Shown in pieces: positions 9,032 through 17,146 of a stretch of DNA of 48,152 nt (position 1 is its first letter; every line of letters starts with the position of its first letter). The notes beneath the pieces were generated by a model. That model had not been told where the DNA came from and did no database searches. It saw nothing but the letters and a program-made list of their open reading frames with translations. Source of the stretch: Candidatus Zhuqueibacterota bacterium (GTDB lineage Bacteria; Zhuqueibacterota; Zhuqueibacteria; Thermofontimicrobiales; Sulfurfontimicrobiaceae); assembly GCA_016927835.1 (NCBI GenBank), contig JAFGMA010000311.1:1-48152 (forward strand). Reading direction: 5' to 3'. The position numbers and the translations under genes were made by a program.

Positions 9032-9328
9032 GGTATGCTCCTTTTGAGACAATGGGTTGGATTTCCGTTGGTTGCATAAATTGAATTCCGGGAAAGGTTG
9101 TGCGCATCATTCAGTCACAAACACGTTTGCCCACGTTTGCCCGGCGCCTGAAAAAATAATCTGTCTGCTCGAGTTGAGTTAATTGTTCCGGAGTCCCGGT
9201 ACAGGTTCAAAGAAAGCCAGCGACATCGGTCGCCAATTCCCTCCCGGCTGACAGCCTGATGATCTGATCCAGCAATTGCGACTTCAAAAGCCGGGAACCT
9301 TGACTGATGAATCTGCCGTTCTGAAAAA
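9032..9328. other. Gene-free interval between nagD-like and GxGYxYP genes
   Basis: About 300 bp without a supported gene, promoter or terminator. A 77-codon minus-strand frame (9115-9348) overlaps the end of the phosphatase gene and has no family features. Confidence 0.5.
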
Positions 9329-10075
9329 TCACAAAATATCGATATCATCCACCGCCGGAAAAATGTGATTCGGGCGATACGGGAATTGATCCAGATCTTT
9401 CATCTGGCTAAAGCCGGTGAGTACGAGAATGGTTTCGATACCCGCTTGAATGCCGGCGAGAATATCGGTATTCATGTTATCGCCGATGATGACTGTATCC
9501 TCCGAATGAACATCCAGTTGATTCAATGCCGCACGCATGATCCAGGCACTGGGTTTGCCGATATAAAACGGCTTTTTGCCTGTAATGCGTTCGATTGGCG
9601 CACACAGTGCTCCGCAGGCTGGTTGAAGTTTGGGTCCGGCAACATCAGGATTCGTAGCAACGAAACGAGCGCCCAGGTTGATGAAGTGCGATGCTTTCTG
9701 AATCATTTCCCAATTATAAGCGTGCGTTTCACCCACGATAACGAAATCCGGATTGATGTCGGTGATTGTGAAACCGATCCGGTAAAGTTCATGCGTCAAT
9801 GCTCCTTCGCCGATAACGAAGGCTTTGCGACCATCCTGACGCTCAAGAAAAGCGGCGGTCGCCATGGCTGATGTATAAAAATGGTTTGGTGTAAGCTGAA
9901 TGCCCCCTGCTTCGAGGCGATTCTGCAAATCAGAAGGTGTCTGAGACGGGTAATTCGTTAACAGCAAAAGCGGATTGCCGGCTTCAAGTACACGGTTGAT
10001 GAATCGCTCTGCACCAGGTATAACCGTATTATCATGCAGCAGCACACCGTCAATATCACAGATGATGGATTTCAT
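9329..10075 (-). CDS. nagD: NagD-type HAD-superfamily nucleotide/sugar-phosphate phosphatase
   Basis: This 248-residue protein is a HAD hydrolase of the NagD/UmpH type (subfamily IIA), which removes phosphate from nucleoside monophosphates and some sugar phosphates. Motif I is ICDIDGVL (nucleophile Asp7, acid Asp9), motif II lies in LLLLTNYPSQT, and the cap contains ATNPDVAGP. The magnesium-binding end is VIIGDNMNTDILAG. The blocks TSAMATAAFLERQ, VIGEGALTHELY and PACGALCAPIE closely match the enterobacterial NagD sequence as I recall it, and the length equals the E. coli protein (250). The ATG at 10075 is chosen because homology starts there; the upstream extension to 10279 has no family counterpart. 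Confidence 0.93.
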   Translation of the reverse strand: MKSIICDIDGVLLHDNTVIPGAERFINRVLEAGNPLLLLTNYPSQTPSDLQNRLEAGGIQLTPNHFYTSAMATAAFLERQDGRKAFVIGEGALTHELYRIGFTITDINPDFVIVGETHAYNWEMIQKASHFINLGARFVATNPDVAGPKLQPACGALCAPIERITGKKPFYIGKPSAWIMRAALNQLDVHSEDTVIIGDNMNTDILAGIQAGIETILVLTGFSQMKDLDQFPYRPNHIFPAVDDIDIL

Positions 10076-10463
10076 GGTTGGTGATCCCTGAATTTTGTGT
10101 TCTTGTATCGATTGTTTCGCTTCCGAATCACGCCCATTTCCGAATATCATGCAGCATGAGTCCTGCCGATATTCCTGAATGTTGGGCGAAGCGAATGAGT
10201 GCAAGCTGTTTGAAATTAAAATCGCTATTTGAAGATTTGCCGGCGTATGGTTTTCTCGCTTCAATTTGTCAATCAGCATCTGCGCCGGCGGTTGGATGGT
10301 TCGGAATTATACGTTCCCGCTATTGGTATTACGGATGTGGGATAAAATAACCTGGACATTTTGGTTAAAAATAATTTTGATAAATAGCCACTTAAGAAAT
10401 TTAAATGGGTAACGTATTTTTATCCCACTTCCTAAACATGCCCAATCGCTGATGCCAACTCAT
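10076..10463. other. Intergenic interval holding the long inverted-repeat element
   Basis: Apart from the element at 10328-10437 no gene or promoter is supported in this interval. Confidence 0.5.
10328..10437. repeat. MITE-like inverted-repeat element, long copy
   Basis: The left arm GGATGTGGGATAAAATAA (10333-10350) pairs with the right arm at 10414-10432. The left end, the adjoining CCTGGACATTT and the right end match the copy at 6867-6935, in the same orientation. The extra central piece is A/T-rich and codes for nothing. It lies 27-31 bp past the stop of the 595-codon gene, the same placement as the short copy relative to its gene. Origin from insertion-sequence ends is inferred from the terminal symmetry only. 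Confidence 0.75.
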
Positions 10464-12251
10464 CTAATCCGGAAAAAAGTAGCGCATGGTGATATTGCCT
10501 TCCTCGCGCTCGAATACGCCGATATCGTAAATCCCGTTTCGGTTGGGCGCCTGAACCTTCTGGCGGCGAATTTTAACATCGGAGTTGAGCGTTTCAGCCC
10601 GATAGCAGGTGCCGCGGTAAGTTACGCTGAACCCGGTTTCATCCTGAGAAATTTCAGATTCAGCCTCGCCATCGGTGAGGAGCAGCGGAACCGTCACGCG
10701 AACCGGACCGTCTCCCACGGATACCATTACTTCAAGCTGTTCCGGAGTCAGGGCGTAGGTTTCGACGACGGTGCGGCTGGTTTCATACGTTACCCTGAAT
10801 TCCACAACGGCTTGCTCCTGCCTGGTTATTTCCACCGAATATTGTTGCGGTGCCATGGCAGCGAGCAATTCAAACTGGCTGAAACGGTTTTGCCACGACG
10901 GACCAATGGCAATAAATTGCGGAAACGCTGGCGTCGCTGTCCGGTATTTGGGTTTGGCGACGATCCCTGTTGATAGCGCCAATTCCGATGGTTTATTGCT
11001 ATGATGAATCCTGCACAATCCGGTGGGATCAAATTCCGGTTGCCCGGCGAGATCGAGTTGAATGTGCAATGGTCCGCAAGTGGCGAATACGCGGTGGAAG
11101 CCATCCGGGATTGGCAGCACATAGCCGCCGGCATCTATTGGCGCAGCACATTCTGCTATCGAGTCATCGGCTATCAATGCAGAGACGCCAAACAGATTCG
11201 CGGCTAACAATCCGTATGAGCTCAGATGTCCGTACGAGTCGCAGCCGTGGAGGGTTTCCTGTCCGAACATATTTTTGATATGGCGAAAGGGTTCGGCATC
11301 CAGCAGCCAGCGCCGAGTTGAAGCGGCTGCCAGGTGCGCAGCGCGCTTGAATGTACCGGCAAGAGCCGCATCTCCCTGTTGTGCATAACGATTGGCGGCA
11401 AATTCGCATACACAACAAAACATACCCTCAAGGATGTGAAATTGATTGCTTCGTCCACCAAACGGCATTTCACCGGTGGTAGATTGGTAAAAAAGCTGCA
11501 CCAGCGCGCCCCGGCGAAAAATCTCTTCCACATATACGCGGAATTTGCCGTCGTACTGATACATCATCATCAGCGCGAGATTTTGACGCACGGTTAAATC
11601 GTACGTCATGGGGCAATGCGGATCACGATACATGCCTAGCCTTGTGAATCTGTCCGCCTGAATTTCCAGATGTTCGTCGATGAATTGCAAATTATTTGCA
11701 TACCCGGCATGGCGTTTCATCTGTTCACCGGTCAATCCATAGATGGCAAAATTGTGAATTTGCTCAGGCGGCAGTTTTGATGTGACCACGTCATAGCGCT
11801 GCTGCGGATCATAATTTCCCATTCGTTTTTTCCAGCGCTTCACAATGTCATCTTCCACCAGGGTTTCAACGCATTGAATCGCGATTACCAGGTCTCTCGG
11901 CACAAATTCATGCGCTCTGCCACGCCCGGATTCGAGATCGGTTGTGCTGATCTCAATGCAGCGAACGCAGGATTCCAGCAAATCCATGCACCGTCCCAGC
12001 TTGATCAAAGGCGCTACAGATGATGCATAGCGCTGCGTTGTGTGCACCCATTCCTGGTTGACATTGGGATCGATAATCCGCCCGGTTTCATCCTGCCAGT
12101 GCACTGCCTGACGAACGATGCGTTCCGCCATATCGAGATAGAGCGTCGAATCATAGCCGGATGGTGATATGCTCAAGGTTGATATTTCTTTCAGGTAAGA
12201 TTTAAAGCTATCTTCAAACGGGAACGAGTCCAGCTTTCCATTGAATTCCAT
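10464..12251 (-). CDS. Unrecognised 595-residue protein, possible glycosidase or lyase
   Basis: I do not recognise this protein firmly. It has no signal peptide. The first 400 residues look alpha-helical, with Trp, His and Arg-rich conserved-looking segments such as NQEWVHTTQRYAS (65-77), IHNFAIYGLTGEQMKR (165-180) and TGEMPFGGRSNQFH (259-272). The last 170 residues look like a beta-sandwich (VEFRVTYETS, RVTVPLLLTDGE). This layout of helical toroid plus beta domain is common in unsaturated-uronyl hydrolases, GH154-like enzymes and some lyases, and the neighbourhood fits. The function is inferred from layout and context, not from a matched family. GGAGATAAAAGAG precedes the ATG. It is read divergently from the lipoprotein gene at 12749. 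Confidence 0.85.
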   Translation of the reverse strand: MEFNGKLDSFPFEDSFKSYLKEISTLSISPSGYDSTLYLDMAERIVRQAVHWQDETGRIIDPNVNQEWVHTTQRYASSVAPLIKLGRCMDLLESCVRCIEISTTDLESGRGRAHEFVPRDLVIAIQCVETLVEDDIVKRWKKRMGNYDPQQRYDVVTSKLPPEQIHNFAIYGLTGEQMKRHAGYANNLQFIDEHLEIQADRFTRLGMYRDPHCPMTYDLTVRQNLALMMMYQYDGKFRVYVEEIFRRGALVQLFYQSTTGEMPFGGRSNQFHILEGMFCCVCEFAANRYAQQGDAALAGTFKRAAHLAAASTRRWLLDAEPFRHIKNMFGQETLHGCDSYGHLSSYGLLAANLFGVSALIADDSIAECAAPIDAGGYVLPIPDGFHRVFATCGPLHIQLDLAGQPEFDPTGLCRIHHSNKPSELALSTGIVAKPKYRTATPAFPQFIAIGPSWQNRFSQFELLAAMAPQQYSVEITRQEQAVVEFRVTYETSRTVVETYALTPEQLEVMVSVGDGPVRVTVPLLLTDGEAESEISQDETGFSVTYRGTCYRAETLNSDVKIRRQKVQAPNRNGIYDIGVFEREEGNITMRYFFPD

Positions 12252-12505
12252 CTACTCTTTTATCTCCAGGTCGTTTCAGATTCAGCGTTGAGTTGCTTAA
12301 TTATTTACAACAGAAATTTCAGCGCCAGCGCTTTCGAGCGCGAAAGTTGAATGCTAAACCACAGGAAGCTCCGCATGCGGCTGAAAAAATTCGTGCTTTC
12401 AAATGGGACGAAGCCCCGGGAATTGAGAAATTAATTTTAAAAATAGTTAATGATTTCGGGAATCCGCCCTGTCTAAACTAGCTGCCTTCCTTTTGAAACT
12501 CAGGT

Positions 12506-12534
12506 AAAATAATGATTGGGTGCTAAAAAGTCAA
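12506..12534 (-). promoter_or_regulatory. Promoter for the minus-strand 595-residue protein gene
   Basis: On the minus strand TTGACT (12529-12534), a 17-base spacer and TATTTT (12506-12511) form a vegetative promoter. The leader to the ATG at 12251 would be about 250 nt. The -35 box lies in the left arm of an 11-bp inverted repeat shared with the divergent promoter. Confidence 0.6.
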
Positions 12535-12595
12535 GCGATTAATCCGTCCAGCCGCTTTATTTTTATCAGCGTCGGTGATGATACCGCTTGACTTT
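12527..12595. repeat. Perfect 11-bp inverted repeat spanning both -35 boxes
   Basis: AAAGTCAAGCG (12527-12537) and CGCTTGACTTT (12585-12595) are exact reverse complements separated by 47 bp. Each arm contains the -35 box of one of the two divergent promoters. The symmetry goes beyond the -35 hexamer by several bases. Confidence 0.8.
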
Positions 12596-12616
12596 GGATT
12601 CAAAAGAAATTATATT
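12588..12616 (+). promoter_or_regulatory. Promoter for the TIM-barrel lipoprotein gene
   Basis: TTGACT (12588-12593), a 17-base spacer and TATATT (12611-12616) are a strong match to the vegetative consensus. The ATG at 12749 is about 130 nt downstream. Confidence 0.75.
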
Positions 12617-12748
12617 ACTTCGAATTCTGTTGCGCCGGCTTTTTGACCCTTGAATTTGCCAATCTGGCGATGATTGAACTCAGAGATCGGGCTTAAAAAA
12701 TTCACTGTATATGATCACTCAGGAAATCAAGGAAAGGAATTTCATTTT

Positions 12749-14992
12749 ATGAGGAACGCTTCATTTTTATTCAGCCTGTTGTGGATATTTTTCTTCATTC
12801 AATGTGAAAACAAAGGAGACAATCTGATACCCGAATTTGTCGCCCCGCCGGATGCGGAAAAAACCTGCTTTCAAACTGGCGCTCAATGGGATCCCGGTAT
12901 CGATCTTCAAACCGATGTCGCAATTGTCTATTTTAAATTAGATAGCATCGGGATGCAACGCGCGCTTGATTCCTGGCGCGAACGAGGGTACGCGCTTCAT
13001 GTCATGGCAGCAGTTGGTCGCGGGGCGGAAAGTGATTATGTCAGCGGAAAGTGGCGGGATATCGATGGCGAAATCGATAGGGAAGATCACTCCGACGATA
13101 TACAACGAACTGCTGATGGCGAAAAATTGCGGCATGGTTCCGCTTCAACGCTGTATTACATGGTTCCGACTTTGGAGCATACCGCTTTTGTGCAGCGGAT
13201 GGCGATGGAAACAATCGATTTCGGCGCACGCGCTTTGCACCTGGAAGAACCTGAATATTGGGCGAATGCCGGTTACAGTGAAGCATTTAAGAAAGAGTGG
13301 CGGCAGCGGTATCAAACGCCCTGGCAGGATCCGCGAACATCGCCCGATGCCTGGATTAAAGCTGCACAGCTCAAAGCCTATTTGTACTATCGTTCCGTCG
13401 ATCTGCTTTTCAAATACGCAAAGGAATATGCCCGCGAAAAAGGCATTGAAAATTTCCGCTGCTATGTGCCAACGCACAGCCCGGTGAATTACACCCAATG
13501 GGGCATCGTCAGCCCGGAAGTGCAGTATAATTCTCTGCCCGAATGTGATGGCTATATCGGACAGGTGTGGACCGGAACCGCGCGCAGTCCGGTACGTTAC
13601 AACGGCGTTCGACGCGAGCGAACTTTTGAAAACGCATTTCTCGAATATAGCAGTCTGAAAAACATGGTCCGCCAATCAGGCAAGTCTCTTTGGTTTCTGG
13701 CAGATCCGATTGAGGACAATCCGGAATACGATTGGGAAGATTATCGTGACAATTACCAAAAGACGCTGGTTGCGTCATTGATGCATCATGAAATAAGCCA
13801 TTACGAAGTGATGCCCTGGCCGCATCGCGTATTTCACGGAAAATATCCTTCGAACTCAAAAACTTCCCAACGCATCTCAGGGAAATATTCCGCCGAATTG
13901 ATGATTGTCAGCAATCTGCTGGGCATGCTGGCGGATACCCCGGCGGGGAGCTATTACTGGAATTCAGGAACCCGTCAAATCGGCATTGTGTTATCCGAAG
14001 CAATGATGTACCAGCGCGGCAGTCCCTGGCAGAGTGATATTGAATCATTCCATCAACCCGCGTTTTCACTTATCAAAGCCGGGATGCCGGCGGAGGTGAT
14101 ACCGCTGGAACGCTGCATACACCCCGACTATTTGTCGAATCATCGAATTTTAGTGCTGAGTTATGAGGGACAGAAACCGCTCCGATCTGATTATCACGAG
14201 TGCCTTAAAAAATGGGTTGAATCCGGTGGTGTTTTGATTTTCTATGGGAATCAGATCGATGCGTTCGATTCGATGACAGCCTGGTGGAATGCCGGCAGGC
14301 AAAGCTATCGATCGCCGGCGGCTCACCTTTTCGCTCTGCTCGGATTGAAAGAAACGCTCCAGCCCGGATTTTATACCTGTGGTGATGGCGCGCTGATTTA
14401 TGATGCAGCATCTCCTGCGGAATTATCATATTCATCCACTGGATCATTAAATCTGAGAGAACACATCAGGCAAGCGGTTCAATTTATCGCTGATGAGAAA
14501 TACCAGTACCAGTGCCAGAATTATATATTGTTGCATCGCGGGCATTTGATCGCAGCCGCGGTGATGGATGAATCAATCACCGATCACGCACTGGAAATTC
14601 CGGGGCAATTTGTCGATATTTTTAATTCGGAATTGCCAATAATCGGCAAAAAGGTTTTGCGCCCCGGCGAACAGGCGCTGTTGTTGGATTTAAAGAAGAT
14701 AAGCAGTCATGAACCGAAGGTGCTCCTGTCGGCTTCGCGGATCAGAGAGCAGAAAGTTCAGGGTCGTAATATTTCATTTGTTTCGCGTGGCCCGATTGGC
14801 ATCACCTGCCATACGCTGATCAAGCTGCCGGGTATGCCGCCGCATATTGAATTGAAATCGAAGAATGGTAAGAGGATTGAAGCCGACATTAAGTGGCACA
14901 TTGACGATCAAATTTTGCGGTTAGTTTACCCCAATACGGCGGAAGATATTTTTATTCAATTATTTTGGAACAAATCGGGGCAGCTTTCGTGA
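12749..14992 (+). CDS. Putative lipoprotein with glycoside-hydrolase-like barrel
   Basis: This 747-residue protein starts with a lipoprotein-type signal (hydrophobic segment 5-18, FIQC with Cys19), so it is probably anchored at the cell surface or in the periplasm. The body begins with DVAIVYFKLDS, and includes ALHLEEPEYWANAGYS, where Glu-Glu at a strand end is typical of TIM-barrel glycosidases. A later part (from about 415, GIVLSEAMMYQRG to VESGGVLIFYGNQ) resembles the glutamine-amidotransferase-like domain found after the barrel in GH42-type enzymes. A beta-rich end follows. No exact family is recognised; glycosidase activity is an inference from this layout. The start at 12749 is chosen over 12674 because it gives the signal sequence and is preceded by AAAGGA. 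Confidence 0.85.
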   Translation: MRNASFLFSLLWIFFFIQCENKGDNLIPEFVAPPDAEKTCFQTGAQWDPGIDLQTDVAIVYFKLDSIGMQRALDSWRERGYALHVMAAVGRGAESDYVSGKWRDIDGEIDREDHSDDIQRTADGEKLRHGSASTLYYMVPTLEHTAFVQRMAMETIDFGARALHLEEPEYWANAGYSEAFKKEWRQRYQTPWQDPRTSPDAWIKAAQLKAYLYYRSVDLLFKYAKEYAREKGIENFRCYVPTHSPVNYTQWGIVSPEVQYNSLPECDGYIGQVWTGTARSPVRYNGVRRERTFENAFLEYSSLKNMVRQSGKSLWFLADPIEDNPEYDWEDYRDNYQKTLVASLMHHEISHYEVMPWPHRVFHGKYPSNSKTSQRISGKYSAELMIVSNLLGMLADTPAGSYYWNSGTRQIGIVLSEAMMYQRGSPWQSDIESFHQPAFSLIKAGMPAEVIPLERCIHPDYLSNHRILVLSYEGQKPLRSDYHECLKKWVESGGVLIFYGNQIDAFDSMTAWWNAGRQSYRSPAAHLFALLGLKETLQPGFYTCGDGALIYDAASPAELSYSSTGSLNLREHIRQAVQFIADEKYQYQCQNYILLHRGHLIAAAVMDESITDHALEIPGQFVDIFNSELPIIGKKVLRPGEQALLLDLKKISSHEPKVLLSASRIREQKVQGRNISFVSRGPIGITCHTLIKLPGMPPHIELKSKNGKRIEADIKWHIDDQILRLVYPNTAEDIFIQLFWNKSGQLS

Positions 14993-15013
14993 AACACGCC
15001 GATGATGTTTCAC
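14989..15013. terminator. Weak hairpin after the lipoprotein gene
   Basis: GTGAAAC (14989-14995) and GTTTCAC (15007-15013) form a 7-bp stem over the stop codon, with an 11-base loop. No clear T-run follows, so terminator function is doubtful. Confidence 0.25.
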
Positions 15014-15063
15014 GCTTTCATTGAAATGGTCAGGCTAACGAGAGATAGTGAAAAGGCATCTTG

Positions 15064-16785
15064 ATGAAGGGAATTAGACCGGCATTTAAGTTAATAATCT
15101 TGATAGCTTCTGTGTTTTTCTGCGTTGATTCCATTCAGGCGCATCCCCTGGATATTTCATATACCACACTTACCCCTCAGGCAAATGGCATATACGGCGA
15201 AACGTATATTCATCCGTACGAATTAAGCTTGCTTGCCAAAACAAGAGGTACTGAATTTTACAACCTGGATCAAGCACAGTTGGAGCAGCTTGTCATCCCG
15301 TATTTCGAGCAATATTTTAAAGTTTTTGCCGGCACGGAACAGCTTGAGCTTTTTAATGTGAAAATTGACAGCACCGAAACCTCACAAATCCTCAGCGATG
15401 GTCTGTATGTTACCTTCATGATACCGGGCTTAAGCGGTCGACCATTGTACAATTTTGACATAACCCTGTTTACAAGCTTCTTTTCGACGCAGACTAACAA
15501 AGTGCTGCTGCTCGACAGGAATGGTCAAGTGAATGAAAATTACCGGGAAGTTTTCTTCACAAAGAACCGCACGAAATGGACACTGGATTTATTGAAGCCC
15601 GATTTCTCAGCGGATTACGATGATAATATTGATTCGGATAGAGACGGGCTGACCGATCATCTTGAAAAGCTGTATGGAACTAACCGTGAATCCAAAGATA
15701 CAGACAGAGATGGGTATTCAGATTTTGTCGAATTTTATATGGGCTGGGATCCGCTGGATCAAAGGGCATCAAAGGGGCAAAATCTGAGCGCGCTGGCACA
15801 GATCGAGCAATGGAATGATGCCTTCACTTCTGGCAAAGAATTGAAAACAGATTCGAAAATCAGCACATATTACGGGCAGGACGGCATCATCGCTCCGGAC
15901 ACCATTAAAGCGGATACTTCCAAAGGTTCAACCCCCATGATGCCGAGGCGTGTCGTGAGACCACAGTCGCAGAAAGGAAATTCCTATTTGAGTGACGCGC
16001 TTCCAAAAATTGAAGACAAATTGACCGGCAAGTGGTCTGCGGGCGGCTTGCTGACGGTGATGGGCATCGTTTTTGTTTTAGGATTTATACATGCGGTCTC
16101 CGCAGGACACGGAAAAGGTATTCTGATTTCCTACCTGCTGGATGCTAACCACCAATTCGGTCATGCCTTGCGATTCATTTTCATTTTTACCCTGACCCAT
16201 TTGGTGGACGTTATTTTTCTCGGGATCGGCGCCCTGGTCATCGCCAGTTCAATTGATCCGGAAACCGTCACGCCGATCCTTCAGCGAATAGGCGGCATTG
16301 GTCTGGTGATTATCGCTTTAATTCAAATAGGATATGGCGTTCGAAAATTGCGTAAACCTCTACCGGAGCCATGCGAGCAGCCAGGTGCTTTTACAAAATT
16401 TTTAACATTTGTAAAAGAATTCACTACTCCCTCGAAAAAGAAGCGCCGCGATGCAGTGGAAAATAATCCCGGTAACAGCCAATCGGCAAAAAAAGGCAGT
16501 GCTTGGTTAGCCGGTCTGCTTGCTGGATTGGCACCATGCCCGTTTGGCTGGGCAATTTTCATGCTGCTATGGAAAATTGGCAAAATAGAATTTATTTTCA
16601 TTTTGATACCGGTATTCGGGCTGGGCATCTTTGCGTCACTATTCGCGTTTTCAATCTTCATCCTCCTGTTTCGGAAGGGAGCCTTGCACCTGGCAAAAGG
16701 CGCTGAAAAGTACTCAATATTGGTATCAGGCATCCTGCTGCTTATATTTGCGATCTATTTTTTGATGCCGGGATATACATTTTAG
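15064..16785 (+). CDS. NicO/RcnA-type metal transporter with EF-hand/TSP3 module
   Basis: This 573-residue inner-membrane protein combines three parts. A signal-like helix (about 8-26) leads to an exported N-terminal domain beginning HPLDISYTTL. Residues about 187-231 hold two calcium-binding loops, DSDRDGLTDHLE and DTDRDGYSDFVE, of the EF-hand/thrombospondin-3 type. The C-terminal half is a six-helix NicO (nickel/cobalt efflux) domain with HAVSAGHGKG (344-353), LTHLVDV (378-384) and GLAPCPFGW (489-497), which match the RcnA pattern including the PCP motif. A charged loop of about 45 residues separates the two helix triplets. The ATG at 15064 is preferred to the TTG at 15061 because AAAAGG lies seven bases upstream. 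Nickel, cobalt or another divalent metal is plausible; specificity is unproven. Confidence 0.88.
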   Translation: MKGIRPAFKLIILIASVFFCVDSIQAHPLDISYTTLTPQANGIYGETYIHPYELSLLAKTRGTEFYNLDQAQLEQLVIPYFEQYFKVFAGTEQLELFNVKIDSTETSQILSDGLYVTFMIPGLSGRPLYNFDITLFTSFFSTQTNKVLLLDRNGQVNENYREVFFTKNRTKWTLDLLKPDFSADYDDNIDSDRDGLTDHLEKLYGTNRESKDTDRDGYSDFVEFYMGWDPLDQRASKGQNLSALAQIEQWNDAFTSGKELKTDSKISTYYGQDGIIAPDTIKADTSKGSTPMMPRRVVRPQSQKGNSYLSDALPKIEDKLTGKWSAGGLLTVMGIVFVLGFIHAVSAGHGKGILISYLLDANHQFGHALRFIFIFTLTHLVDVIFLGIGALVIASSIDPETVTPILQRIGGIGLVIIALIQIGYGVRKLRKPLPEPCEQPGAFTKFLTFVKEFTTPSKKKRRDAVENNPGNSQSAKKGSAWLAGLLAGLAPCPFGWAIFMLLWKIGKIEFIFILIPVFGLGIFASLFAFSIFILLFRKGALHLAKGAEKYSILVSGILLLIFAIYFLMPGYTF

Positions 16786-17146
16786 CGCTCAATCTATGTG
16801 ACCGGCTTCTGCCAGTTACCGGCTCGTGTCCTCCGGCTGGAATATTTAAATTCATCTGCGCCGGTCAATTTCCCCAACTATCTTCAGCGCTGATCCGCAA
16901 ACTCTGTATCAAAAAAGCCGAGAAGATGCGGCAAATTCCTGAATATCGATAATTTCCGACCAAATTAGTATAATCAATAATTTAAATAGGTTACACAACC
17001 TTGCATTGCTGCAAGCATTCCGACTTTTATCAGAAATTTTTCTTGCATTTTGTAAATAAAATTCCGATACTGTTTGTCTTGTTTTTCAATCCCGTATTGT
17101 TTAGCCAATGCACCTTCCCACTACAGTGTAACCCAAGGAGCCGCTC
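16786..17146. other. Gene-free interval upstream of the antiporter
   Basis: No gene is supported. A candidate promoter for the antiporter lies at 17043-17071. Confidence 0.5.
17043..17071 (+). promoter_or_regulatory. Candidate promoter for the antiporter
   Basis: TTGCAT (17043-17048), 17 bases, GATACT (17066-17071). Each box matches only in part, but the spacing is exact and the ATG is 75 nt downstream. Confidence 0.4.

Larger units (their letters stand above)
12252..12748. other. Divergent intergenic region with paired promoters
   Basis: This 497-bp interval separates two divergently read genes and contains a promoter for each. A 62-codon plus-strand frame (12293-12481) has no ribosome site and lies in the predicted minus-strand leader, so it is not called. 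Confidence 0.6.

Noticed and set aside
9115..9348. 77-codon minus-strand frame
   Set aside because: Overlaps the end of the phosphatase gene and has no family features.
12293..12481. 62-codon plus-strand frame
   Set aside because: No ribosome site; lies in the predicted leader of the divergent gene.
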